From assembly GCA_002336105.1 (NCBI GenBank), contig DDEQ01000011.1, forward strand, positions 1 to 40,735: a stretch of 40,735 nucleotides of DNA, given 5' to 3'. A program made the position numbers and the translations under genes. Below, in pieces: positions 7,446 through 14,331 of the stretch. This stretch comes from Chthonomonas sp. UBA1950. GTDB lineage: Bacteria; Armatimonadota; Fimbriimonadia; Fimbriimonadales; Fimbriimonadaceae. Numbering within the stretch: position 1 is the first letter of the stretch; each line of letters starts with the position of its first letter. The notes under the pieces are model-generated. The model was not told the DNA's origin, made no database searches, and was given only the letters and a program-made list of their open reading frames with translations.

Positions 7446-8804
7446 ATGGAAACACCATCGCTGTACCCTATATTTATCGGCCTATTCGTTGTCGTCGTTT
7501 TATTCATACCGATCCTGATCAGCATGATTTTACGAACGGTTGATGCAGGCACAATTCGACTCGTCAGTTGGATCTCGGGTGGGGTCCGCATTTTCAAAGG
7601 TCCAGGCAAATCCTGGGAGATTCCGCTCTGGACCACGGGTACGACGATTCCGAGTAAAGCAATCAATATTGACCTTGATATTGCTGACCAAACCGCCGAT
7701 GTGGACCGCAACGGGCAGCCCCGACCCATCAAGGTCCGCGTCCTTGCAAGCGCTATCGTTTCTGTCGGCGATAGCAGCGAAATGATTCGCACAGCGGCTA
7801 ACCGATTCTTTGCGATGCCGTTGCCGATGCAGACTTCGACTTTAACGGACTTGCTGACTTCGACCGGACGACGCGCGATCAACTTGCTCCACCACGATGA
7901 ACTCTTCAACGCGAAAGTGAGCTTTAGTTCGACCGGTGCCCCGCAGCCGACGACCGAGTTGGCAAGTGAGCCGATCTCGTCGCTCGTTCCTGTTGAAGAA
8001 GACGACCGACTCGCGGTGATTATTAAGAGTGCTTGTTCGCGAGAGCTACAGGACCTCGGCCTTGTCTTCAACTCGCTGAACATCAAGGAAGTGCAAAGCG
8101 AAGTCGCCGAAGCCCGACGTCGACAATCAGCTGTCGAAGCAAAGGCAAATGCCGATATCGTCCAGGCCGACCAAGAGCGACGAGCTCGTGAAGCCCAGCT
8201 GGCGGCAGAACAAGCCGTGAACGATAAGCAAAGAGACCTGGAACAGCGCCGAGCTCAGAACGCCGCTGTTATCGCTGCTGCCGAAGCCGAAAAGCAGGAA
8301 GCATTGCGAAGTCTGAGAGAGGCCGAACTCAAGGCGACTCAGATTGCTCAGGCTTCTGCGGACGCCGAGAAGCTCAAGGTGTCTGCGGAAGCCCAAGCCG
8401 AGTCGGAAGCGATCAAGCTTCGAACCATTGCTTCAGCGCAAGCCGAGGCCATTCGACAGGTAAACCAAGCCATCGCCGAAGGTGGTGATGCTTACCTTGC
8501 GTTGAGACAGCTTGAAATGTTGCCGCAGATTGCACCTGTGATCGCAAATGCTTTGGCAAGTGCCAAGTTGGTGAATATTTCGAACGATGGAAGAGGTGCG
8601 GCGGGTGGTGCTGCTGACCAGATTACGTCAGTGATCCAAACGGTTCTCGCTGCCCAGCTTGTACAAGGAACTCTAAAGCCAGAAGCAGCCTCAGCTCCTT
8701 TGCCGGTAACTCGTGACGCAGTTCCCGAGCCTTCGCCTGTTGTCTCCAAGGTGATCACCCCTTCGGCGAAAATACCGCCGGTGGCAAAGCAGCCCCTCGA
8801 CTAA
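7446..8804 (+). CDS. Flotillin-like SPFH-domain protein
   Basis: A 452-residue membrane scaffold of the flotillin (FloT/FloA-related) group. It has an N-terminal transmembrane helix (residues 8-30, PIFIGLFVVVVLFIPILISMI), an SPFH/band 7 domain from about 35 to 220, and then a long coiled coil of Ala/Glu/Lys heptads (about 220-350) with repeated EAxAxAE units. It ends with the flotillin C-terminal segment (YLALRQLEMLPQIAPVIANALASA) and a Pro-rich tail. Flotillins oligomerise and organise membrane domains and cell-wall enzymes; the adjacent NfeD protein is the expected partner. It is very likely in one transcript with NfeD, and a stem-loop at 8803-8848 follows the stop. The long antisense frame opposite this gene is a shadow. 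Confidence 0.9.
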   Translation: METPSLYPIFIGLFVVVVLFIPILISMILRTVDAGTIRLVSWISGGVRIFKGPGKSWEIPLWTTGTTIPSKAINIDLDIADQTADVDRNGQPRPIKVRVLASAIVSVGDSSEMIRTAANRFFAMPLPMQTSTLTDLLTSTGRRAINLLHHDELFNAKVSFSSTGAPQPTTELASEPISSLVPVEEDDRLAVIIKSACSRELQDLGLVFNSLNIKEVQSEVAEARRRQSAVEAKANADIVQADQERRAREAQLAAEQAVNDKQRDLEQRRAQNAAVIAAAEAEKQEALRSLREAELKATQIAQASADAEKLKVSAEAQAESEAIKLRTIASAQAEAIRQVNQAIAEGGDAYLALRQLEMLPQIAPVIANALASAKLVNISNDGRGAAGGAADQITSVIQTVLAAQLVQGTLKPEAASAPLPVTRDAVPEPSPVVSKVITPSAKIPPVAKQPLD

Positions 8805-8848
8805 ACGGTTTATGCTGCCGCACTATCGCCTAGGTGCGGCAACCGTTT
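8803..8848 (+). terminator. Stem-loop after the flotillin gene
   Basis: A two-part hairpin begins at the stop codon. The outer stem AAACGGT/ACCGTTT (8803-8809 with 8842-8848) encloses an inner stem TGCCGCAC/GTGCGGCA (8816-8823 with 8834-8841), with a 6-nt bulge. There is no clear U-tract after it (GACCCC), so it may be a Rho-independent terminator of poor quality or an mRNA 3'-end stabiliser. Confidence 0.5.
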
Positions 8849-8880
8849 GACCCCGTCTAAGCGGCAAGTGAAACAGCACA

Positions 8881-8908
8881 AACCACTCCGAGGTAACTCG
8901 GAGTGGTT
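8881..8908 (-). terminator. Intrinsic terminator of the 59-residue gene
   Basis: A perfect 12-bp stem (AACCACTCCGAG with CTCGGAGTGGTT) closes a 4-nt loop. Read on the minus strand it is followed by TTTGTGCTGTTTC, a moderately U-rich tail, and it lies 22 nt after the stop of the small gene at 8931-9110. On the plus strand no U-tract follows, so it most likely serves the minus-strand gene. Confidence 0.7.
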
Positions 8909-8930
8909 GTCAAGACCTGGGGCACTTGCG

Positions 8931-9110
8931 TTAGCTTGCTCGAAGCTGGAACGGAATTCGGCGCAAGGACTCCTCGATAGCCTCTCTCAAATAGCTTTCC
9001 ACGAGTGTTGCGTGGAGGGCGAGAAAGTCCTCATCTGGAGGTGCAGTGCTCTTCATGGCCTGATCCAACAGGTCGAGCTGCTCCTTTGCAAGTTCGATCG
9101 GTGGTCGCAT
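8931..9110 (-). CDS. Small hypothetical protein (59 aa)
   Basis: Reading the minus strand by eye gives an ATG at 9110 and a TAA at 8931, encoding 59 residues: MRPPIELAKEQLDLLDQAMK at the start and EESLRRIPFQLRAS at the end. The product is highly charged, lacks Cys and is probably helical (a Leu/Glu amphipathic pattern), with no membrane segment. A weak AGGA lies only 2-3 nt before the ATG, and no other start exists before the upstream in-frame stop. Support for a real gene comes from the strong hairpin terminator 22 nt downstream and from its isolation between two unrelated plus-strand genes. No family is recognised. Confidence 0.55.
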   Translation of the reverse strand: MRPPIELAKEQLDLLDQAMKSTAPPDEDFLALHATLVESYLREAIEESLRRIPFQLRAS

Positions 9111-9238
9111 ATCCTGTATGTCGGTAGATTTAACGCGAAAGTTGGTTCGATAAACTAAATTCGCTTAAGGGAACATAGTGAATCGATACCGGATTGTTGA
9201 TTGCTTCAGAGAGTCGGTTCTGGGCTATCCTTTGGCCA

Positions 9239-11566
9239 ATGGATCGGCTTCGCAAGTTTCTTCCCATCATCTTTCTGGCCCTGATCTCTGTAATCCCTCT
9301 GTGGAGAGCGGTGTTTCTGGGTGAAGCTATTGGTCCATTCGATCATATTGGGCAAATGGCACCCTGGAACGGGCCGAAACCATCGACTCCTTGGGACGTT
9401 CTGCAAGCAGATGGAGTTCTGCAATTCTTTGGTTGGCGCGACATGGTTTTCGACGCTTGGGGCAAAGGGCAATTGCCACTTTGGAACCCATATGAGCTTG
9501 GAGGAACTCCGCTCCTTGCAAACTCGCAATCGGCAGGCTTTTACCCCTTACATATTCTCGTCGGGGTAGCGCATGTCCCAACCGCGATAGCAATGACTGT
9601 TCTAGCCTGGTTTCATCTCGCGTGGGCTGGCATCGGATGCTATCTGCTCGGGCGTAAGCTCGGGGCAACTCGATTAGGCGCGACATTCGGAGCAACCAGC
9701 TTCTCGCTCAGTGCGTTTATGCTGGCATGGACGGGTCTTCCAAGCGTCATCACAACCGTAGCTTGGATACCTTGGTGTTTAGCTTTTGTCGTCACGTTGT
9801 TCAGCAATCGAACAGGAATGTCTGCTCTCTGCCTGGCTGGCTCGGTTGGCATGATGATTTTGGCTGGGCACCTGCAGTTTGTCGCTTACGGCGTAATCGC
9901 AATCATTTTGGTGGCAGCGGCATGTGCCGTTTTTCCGCCGAGTTGGATATTCGGGGCAGATGCTTCAGAAGCGGCAAGCGCGACGGAAGGTTGGTCCAAG
10001 CTGAGATCAAGTCTTATGCTTGGGCTCGCTTTGGTGACAGGTGGATTGCTCGCTGCTCCACAGTTATTGCCGGTTTTAGACTACAGCCAATACTCCCATC
10101 GAAAAAACACACCGACCGAAGAGGGCTACAAAGCCTACACTAGCTCGGCTATCCAAGCCTTTGAATTAGCCAATTTGGGCAGCGTTTCCAATTTGGGATC
10201 GCCAAGAGAAGGGATCGATGTTGGCGGCGGCAAATTGATGGCTGCCTATTGGCCCGGTTTTGCAAAGCAAGGGGCAAACTATGCCGAATCGGCAGTTACG
10301 CTCGGACCGATGCTTTTAGCTTTGCTCGTCCTTGGGTTTTACGTGTCAAAGCAAGCTCGTGTATTGGGTGGAATCGGCTTGGTCGCTCTCTTGCTTGCGA
10401 TGGGAACGCCTCTGAACTGGCCGTTGTATCACCTTGTTCCTGGTTGGTCCTCTACAGGCTCACCAGGTCGAATCATCGTTCTATTCGTGATGATGGCTTG
10501 TGTTATAAGCGGGTTACTATTCAGTTCCACCTCACAGGCAAAGATCAAGGGGAAGGGCTTGATTGGGTTAGTGTTGGGGGCAATTGTCCTTCCTTTACTG
10601 TTCAATGCTCTTGGTCAAGGCACTACCCTAAACGCCCCAGAAGAGTTACAGAAAGTTCTCAAGGGGAGTGCCGCCGCTAGTTTGTTGTCTGTACAGTTGC
10701 CGCTGATCGCTTTTTCAGTGCTTGGCCTTGTCTTACTATTTGAACCTAAGCTCTCGAAATACCGACCCGCAGTGATTCTGTTCCCGGTCATTCTCGGTTG
10801 GTTCGGATACGCCTCGAACATGGTGATGACGGGGCAACTAAAAACTAACCATGCCTTGTCGAAAAACGAGAAAGCTCCACTTGGTCGAATCGCAACGATC
10901 AACGACGGCTGGTCGTTACAAGTTGCCGCGAACGCAGTTCTTCCTCCCAACCTCGCGAGCCAAAGCCGCATCGCCGAAATCGGCGGATACGATTCTCTGC
11001 TTCACCGGGATACCGTGGCGATGCTTGCCGATATCGACGGAAAAGACCCCGCGCCATTGGCAAATGGCAACATGATGTTCATCAAACCGACCGCCGACCC
11101 CGAAAAGCTCCGAATGGTCGGCGTGACTGAGGTTTGGAGCCGCACAGACCTACCAAGTGGATTCGGCACACCTGAACCTCGGGATGGTTACGTTGTGTAT
11201 CACCTCAATGGTCCGGGCAGATTGAGCTCAGCGAAGGATCCGGGGAAAGTAGAAGACGGATATGACCGAAAGAAGGTGATCTTCCCGAGTGGTATTTCAA
11301 GTGGGATTCTGCGGGATCGTGTTATGCCAGGCTGGCATATGGGCAATCCTTCTGGTCACTACGAAGAGCTTCCGCCGACGGATGGCAGGACTCTGAAAGG
11401 CATGGCATCGGCGGTCGCATGTGCAAATAGCTCAAGTCAATGTGAGCTGGTCTATGAAGCGCCGGGTTTGAAAAATGGCTTCATCGGATTTGGCGCTTCA
11501 CTAGTCTGTCTGGTACTTATAGGGGTCTTGAGCCTAACTCGAAGTTCTCAACGTCCTGTAAAATAG
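9239..11566 (+). CDS. YfhO-family polytopic membrane protein
   Basis: A 775-residue membrane protein with about a dozen hydrophobic segments, spread from residue 5 to about 530, and one near the C-terminus (NGFIGFGASLVCLVLIGVLSL). It ends with a roughly 200-residue extracytoplasmic region before that last helix. The motif GPFDHIGQMAPW, then LPLWNPYELGGTPLLANSQS in the first loop, is the signature of the YfhO/GT-C-like group. These are relatives of lipid-linked sugar transferases; Bacillus YfhO acts in glycosylation of wall teichoic acid or lipoteichoic acid. The frame opens at a TTG (9194), but the ATG at 9239 begins directly at the first helix and is preferred. The ClpS-like gene follows after 13 nt. 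Confidence 0.75.
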   Translation: MDRLRKFLPIIFLALISVIPLWRAVFLGEAIGPFDHIGQMAPWNGPKPSTPWDVLQADGVLQFFGWRDMVFDAWGKGQLPLWNPYELGGTPLLANSQSAGFYPLHILVGVAHVPTAIAMTVLAWFHLAWAGIGCYLLGRKLGATRLGATFGATSFSLSAFMLAWTGLPSVITTVAWIPWCLAFVVTLFSNRTGMSALCLAGSVGMMILAGHLQFVAYGVIAIILVAAACAVFPPSWIFGADASEAASATEGWSKLRSSLMLGLALVTGGLLAAPQLLPVLDYSQYSHRKNTPTEEGYKAYTSSAIQAFELANLGSVSNLGSPREGIDVGGGKLMAAYWPGFAKQGANYAESAVTLGPMLLALLVLGFYVSKQARVLGGIGLVALLLAMGTPLNWPLYHLVPGWSSTGSPGRIIVLFVMMACVISGLLFSSTSQAKIKGKGLIGLVLGAIVLPLLFNALGQGTTLNAPEELQKVLKGSAAASLLSVQLPLIAFSVLGLVLLFEPKLSKYRPAVILFPVILGWFGYASNMVMTGQLKTNHALSKNEKAPLGRIATINDGWSLQVAANAVLPPNLASQSRIAEIGGYDSLLHRDTVAMLADIDGKDPAPLANGNMMFIKPTADPEKLRMVGVTEVWSRTDLPSGFGTPEPRDGYVVYHLNGPGRLSSAKDPGKVEDGYDRKKVIFPSGISSGILRDRVMPGWHMGNPSGHYEELPPTDGRTLKGMASAVACANSSSQCELVYEAPGLKNGFIGFGASLVCLVLIGVLSLTRSSQRPVK

Positions 11567-11579
11567 AAATACCTTTACG

Positions 11580-11867
11580 ATGAGCCAACCTCTGCTTCAA
11601 CCCGAGATCAGCGATGGCAACACCGGACTTGGCCGTTGGATGACCGTCATCTATAACGACGACCACACTCCGTACGACCTTGTCGTGCACGTGATCATGG
11701 TGGCCACGAACTGTGACCAAGAAGAAGCTGAAATCGAGACGTGGGAAGCGCATCATTACGGCAAAGCGCCCGTTCACTTTAGCAGCCGTGAAGAGTGCGA
11801 GCATGTTGCCCGTGTGATTTCTCAGATAGGAGTAAAAACTGAAGTCAGTCCCGAATGGAACGATTGA
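11580..11867 (+). CDS. ClpS-like N-degron adaptor, first copy
   Basis: A 95-residue protein resembling ClpS, which binds N-end-rule substrates and hands them to ClpAP. The core is visible: MTVIYNDDHTPYDLVVHVIM (the NDDxTP segment at residues 26-31) followed by the helix region ending AHHYGKAP. Asn26, Asp27 and Asp28 correspond to the N-degron-binding residues of E. coli ClpS (Asn34, Asp35, Asp36), and His58 to His66. The gate residue Met62 of E. coli aligns with Thr54. It begins 13 nt after the YfhO gene and overlaps the second copy by 13 nt, so the two are translationally coupled. No ClpA or ClpP gene is in the window. Confidence 0.8.
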   Translation: MSQPLLQPEISDGNTGLGRWMTVIYNDDHTPYDLVVHVIMVATNCDQEEAEIETWEAHHYGKAPVHFSSREECEHVARVISQIGVKTEVSPEWND

Positions 11868-12160
11868 TCTTGCCGCCCCGAAATACGATTGAGTTGCCCG
11901 AAGTTGCGCCAACAGATGGCTCGACGGGCTACGGAGGTTGGATCGTGACTGTTTTCAATAACGATTACAACACTTACGACGAGGTGATTCACATTTTGAT
12001 GGTTGCCACCGAATGCGATTTCGATGAAGCCGAGATCGAAACTTGGGAGATCGATCACCTTGGAAAGTCGGTGGTACATTACGGCAAACAGGAGGAATGC
12101 GAAAAGGTCGCTGGCATTATTAGTCAGATCGGCATCGAAGTGAAAGTCAGCGAAGAATAA
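11855..12160 (+). CDS. ClpS-like protein, second copy with altered pocket
   Basis: A 101-residue paralogue of the preceding protein. They share GGWIVTVFNND-type and VATECDFDEAEIETWE segments and the C-terminal SQIGIEVKVS. The N-degron signature has changed: NDDHTP in copy one is NNDYNT here (residues 35-40), and the position of E. coli His66 is Asp68, with a His one place later. If this alignment holds, it should not bind classical N-degrons and may recognise another ligand or act as a partner of copy one. The start overlaps the end of copy one by 13 nt in a different frame. The extra 10 N-terminal residues are Pro-rich. Confidence 0.75.
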   Translation: MERLILPPRNTIELPEVAPTDGSTGYGGWIVTVFNNDYNTYDEVIHILMVATECDFDEAEIETWEIDHLGKSVVHYGKQEECEKVAGIISQIGIEVKVSEE

Positions 12161-12212
12161 GTTCCCGTGAAGGTGTTTTCGTTTTGCCCTCGCCTTGTAA
12201 GATGCCTAAATC

Positions 12213-13046
12213 ATGATCATCTCAGCCGGACTTCTCGCTTGCGCACTTCTTCAAACTCCAATTGGGTTTGAGTCTCCCAAAGGCTTGGTGGTCATTCCAG
12301 TGCAGGTTTCCGAGAAGAGGACGGTTTTAGCAATCGTAGATACCGGAGCAGGCACTAGCGTTATCGACTCCAAAGTCGTTCAGGAACTCAACCTAAAGGC
12401 TGGAGAAACCGTTTCGGCAAAAGGCATTGGCGGAAGCGTGAAGACAGCCTTTATTGATAATCTTGTTGTTCAGGGAAAGGGTGTTCCCAAGACGAAACTA
12501 CACGCCGTTTCTGTTCCACTTGCTGGAATTCAAGCTAGCCTGAAGACTAAGATTGAACTCATTCTGGGCTATGACTTCCTGAAGAATCTCACCATTGATA
12601 TCGACTACGAAAAGAAAACCGTAGCGTTTTTGGACGAGTGGTCGAGCCCTGAAAAGCCAGGAATTCCCTTCTCAATCGAAGGCGGCTTGCCTCTTGTGGA
12701 CGCGACGATCAACGTGAGTGGTAAGGCGATTGGCCCTTTTCGTACGTTGCTCGATTCCGGGTCTACCAAGGCGTTTGAAGTGTCGAAGTCGGTCGCAGAA
12801 AGCTACGGTTGGAACCCGACCGAAGGGCTACAAGCAAAGACTGTATTCGGCATTGGCGGAGGCAAGCGAACATGGAAAACCGAGGTCAGAAGCTTTTCGA
12901 TGTCTGGCACCGAGTTCGAATCTCCGGTGTGGATTTCAGAGGTCAACGGCACAACGGGCCGGTTAGGTGCCGAGGTGTTTTCGAAGTTTCATACTGTGTT
13001 TGACTACAAGAAGCAACAGCTGTTTCTGTTTCCTCGTTCGCATTGA
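12213..13046 (+). CDS. Secreted two-lobed retropepsin-like aspartyl protease
   Basis: A 277-residue protein with a short signal peptide (MIISAGLLACALLQT) and two tandem aspartyl-protease-like lobes. Lobe one has AIVDTGAGTSVID (Asp43-Thr-Gly) followed by AKGIGG and ELILGYDFL. Lobe two has LLDSGSTKAFEVS (Asp181-Ser-Gly) followed by FGIGGG and GRLGAEVFSKF. Each lobe thus carries a D(T/S)G catalytic motif and the family's second signature, so a single chain could form a pepsin-like pair. Bacterial members act in the periplasm or at the envelope; substrates are unknown. The gene is 52 nt after the ClpS pair and may be independent. Confidence 0.8.
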   Translation: MIISAGLLACALLQTPIGFESPKGLVVIPVQVSEKRTVLAIVDTGAGTSVIDSKVVQELNLKAGETVSAKGIGGSVKTAFIDNLVVQGKGVPKTKLHAVSVPLAGIQASLKTKIELILGYDFLKNLTIDIDYEKKTVAFLDEWSSPEKPGIPFSIEGGLPLVDATINVSGKAIGPFRTLLDSGSTKAFEVSKSVAESYGWNPTEGLQAKTVFGIGGGKRTWKTEVRSFSMSGTEFESPVWISEVNGTTGRLGAEVFSKFHTVFDYKKQQLFLFPRSH

Positions 13047-13081
13047 TAATCAGGATAGCCTGCTTGGCTTGAAGCGATATA

Positions 13082-14260
13082 TTGCATCCTTTCATCGCTG
13101 TCCACCGTTCTACAGTTGTGGCTATTAACACTGGGTTTTCCGGCAACGAAATCTTTTGTCTCGCGAAAAAGGGCATGAGCCCAGGCGAGTTGGTGATCGG
13201 AAATAGTGTCTGGTCGATGGGCTTTTTCGGCACGATTGGTTCTGGTCTAAAGACACTTGCTGGGGGCGAGGTCGAGCAGGTTACTGAGATCGTCCATGAT
13301 GGTCGCAAAGCCGCGCTTGAACGAATGGAAGCCTGGTCGGATCTTCGCGGGGCCATTGGGATTTCTGGGGTGAGTAGTGAACTCATTCAGCATGGCGGAA
13401 GTATGGAATTCCTGAGCATCGGGTCGGCGGTTCATCGCGAAGGAGTCATGGCGAATGCGCTGGAATTTACGTCTTCGGCTGATGGTCAGGAGCTCTATTG
13501 CCAAATCGATTCCGGCTTCCACCCAAAGAAATTTGCCTTCGGCAACGTGGCCTACTCAATCGGTCTCGGCGGTGGTATCGCTGGGGCGTTTCGTGGTCTG
13601 GCCCGGGGAGAGATCAAAGAGTACAGCGAGATTTTTAACCACACTCGCCACCTTGCCATTCAGAGAATACAAAACGATGCCCGACAGCACGGCGCGAATT
13701 GCGTCGTAGGAATTCGCACCTCGATCATTCCATTTCAGGGCATGCAGGAAATGGTGATGGTTGGTACGTCATCGAGGCACGATGGTTACGATGCGAGCTT
13801 CGACGGAAGCCCCGCAACAAGTGACTTGACTTGCGAAGAGACTTGGAATATGGTCAATTTGGGCTATCTTCCCATTCGCCTGGTACTCGGTTGCTCGATC
13901 TACTCGATCGGTTTCGTTGGCGGTCTTTCCGCTGCGTTCAAGTCGTTAGCGCGCGGAGAGATTGATGAGATGACGCGGCTTGTGTACGAGGCACGAGAGA
14001 ACGCGCTCCACCATATCGCCCAAGATGCAGCAGCTTGTGGCGCAGACGACGTCGTTGGAATCAAAACCTACGTCTATCAACTGGGGAACGGGATTATAGA
14101 ATTCTTAGCGATAGGAACCGCCGTTAAGAAGATTCCAGGTGTTAAAACGGTGAGTGAATCCCTGCCTGCACAAGCGGTGATGCGCGACAAAGACACGTTT
14201 ATCAACACCGCCGAGACTATCCGTGGGCGCGATCTGAATGAAGCAAAGAAAGGCAACTAA
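13082..14260 (+). CDS. Protein of three tandem YbjQ (DUF74) modules
   Basis: A 392-residue protein made of three copies of the YbjQ/DUF74 domain, about residues 30-120, 140-238 and 255-350. The repeated core is LVIGNSVWSMGFFGTI, FAFGNVAYSIGLGGGI and LVLGCSIYSIGFVGGL, each followed by LAxGEI/V and a helix of about 30 residues, then a GI(R/K/S)xxx(I/V) strand and a terminal strand containing G(S/T)(A/S). Single-domain YbjQ proteins form pentamers and are called putative heavy-metal-binding; the function is unproven. The frame starts at a TTG (13082). A GTG at 13121 is a possible alternative start. A short stem-loop overlaps the stop codon (14246-14271). Confidence 0.78.
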   Translation: MHPFIAVHRSTVVAINTGFSGNEIFCLAKKGMSPGELVIGNSVWSMGFFGTIGSGLKTLAGGEVEQVTEIVHDGRKAALERMEAWSDLRGAIGISGVSSELIQHGGSMEFLSIGSAVHREGVMANALEFTSSADGQELYCQIDSGFHPKKFAFGNVAYSIGLGGGIAGAFRGLARGEIKEYSEIFNHTRHLAIQRIQNDARQHGANCVVGIRTSIIPFQGMQEMVMVGTSSRHDGYDASFDGSPATSDLTCEETWNMVNLGYLPIRLVLGCSIYSIGFVGGLSAAFKSLARGEIDEMTRLVYEARENALHHIAQDAAACGADDVVGIKTYVYQLGNGIIEFLAIGTAVKKIPGVKTVSESLPAQAVMRDKDTFINTAETIRGRDLNEAKKGN

Positions 14261-14271
14261 CGGCCTTTCTT
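14246..14271 (+). terminator. Stem-loop overlapping the YbjQ stop codon
   Basis: A 9-bp stem, AAGAAAGGC (14246-14254) with GCCTTTCTT (14263-14271), spans the TAA stop of the triple-YbjQ gene. The 3' arm is T-rich and runs into AGTT, but there is no strong U-tract, so termination is plausible rather than certain. Confidence 0.4.
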
Positions 14272-14331
14272 AGTTCAACTCAATCTGGTACATCGCCGTC
14301 TTGATGCTATAACCGGTAAATTCGAGACGGT

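Noticed and set aside
7382..8086. 234-residue minus-strand frame opposite the flotillin gene
   Set aside because: It is a shadow of the SPFH domain coding strand and shows no domain.
8847..9158. Plus-strand 103-residue frame between the flotillin and YfhO genes
   Set aside because: It has no good start, runs through two hairpins, and lies opposite the better-supported minus-strand 59-residue gene.
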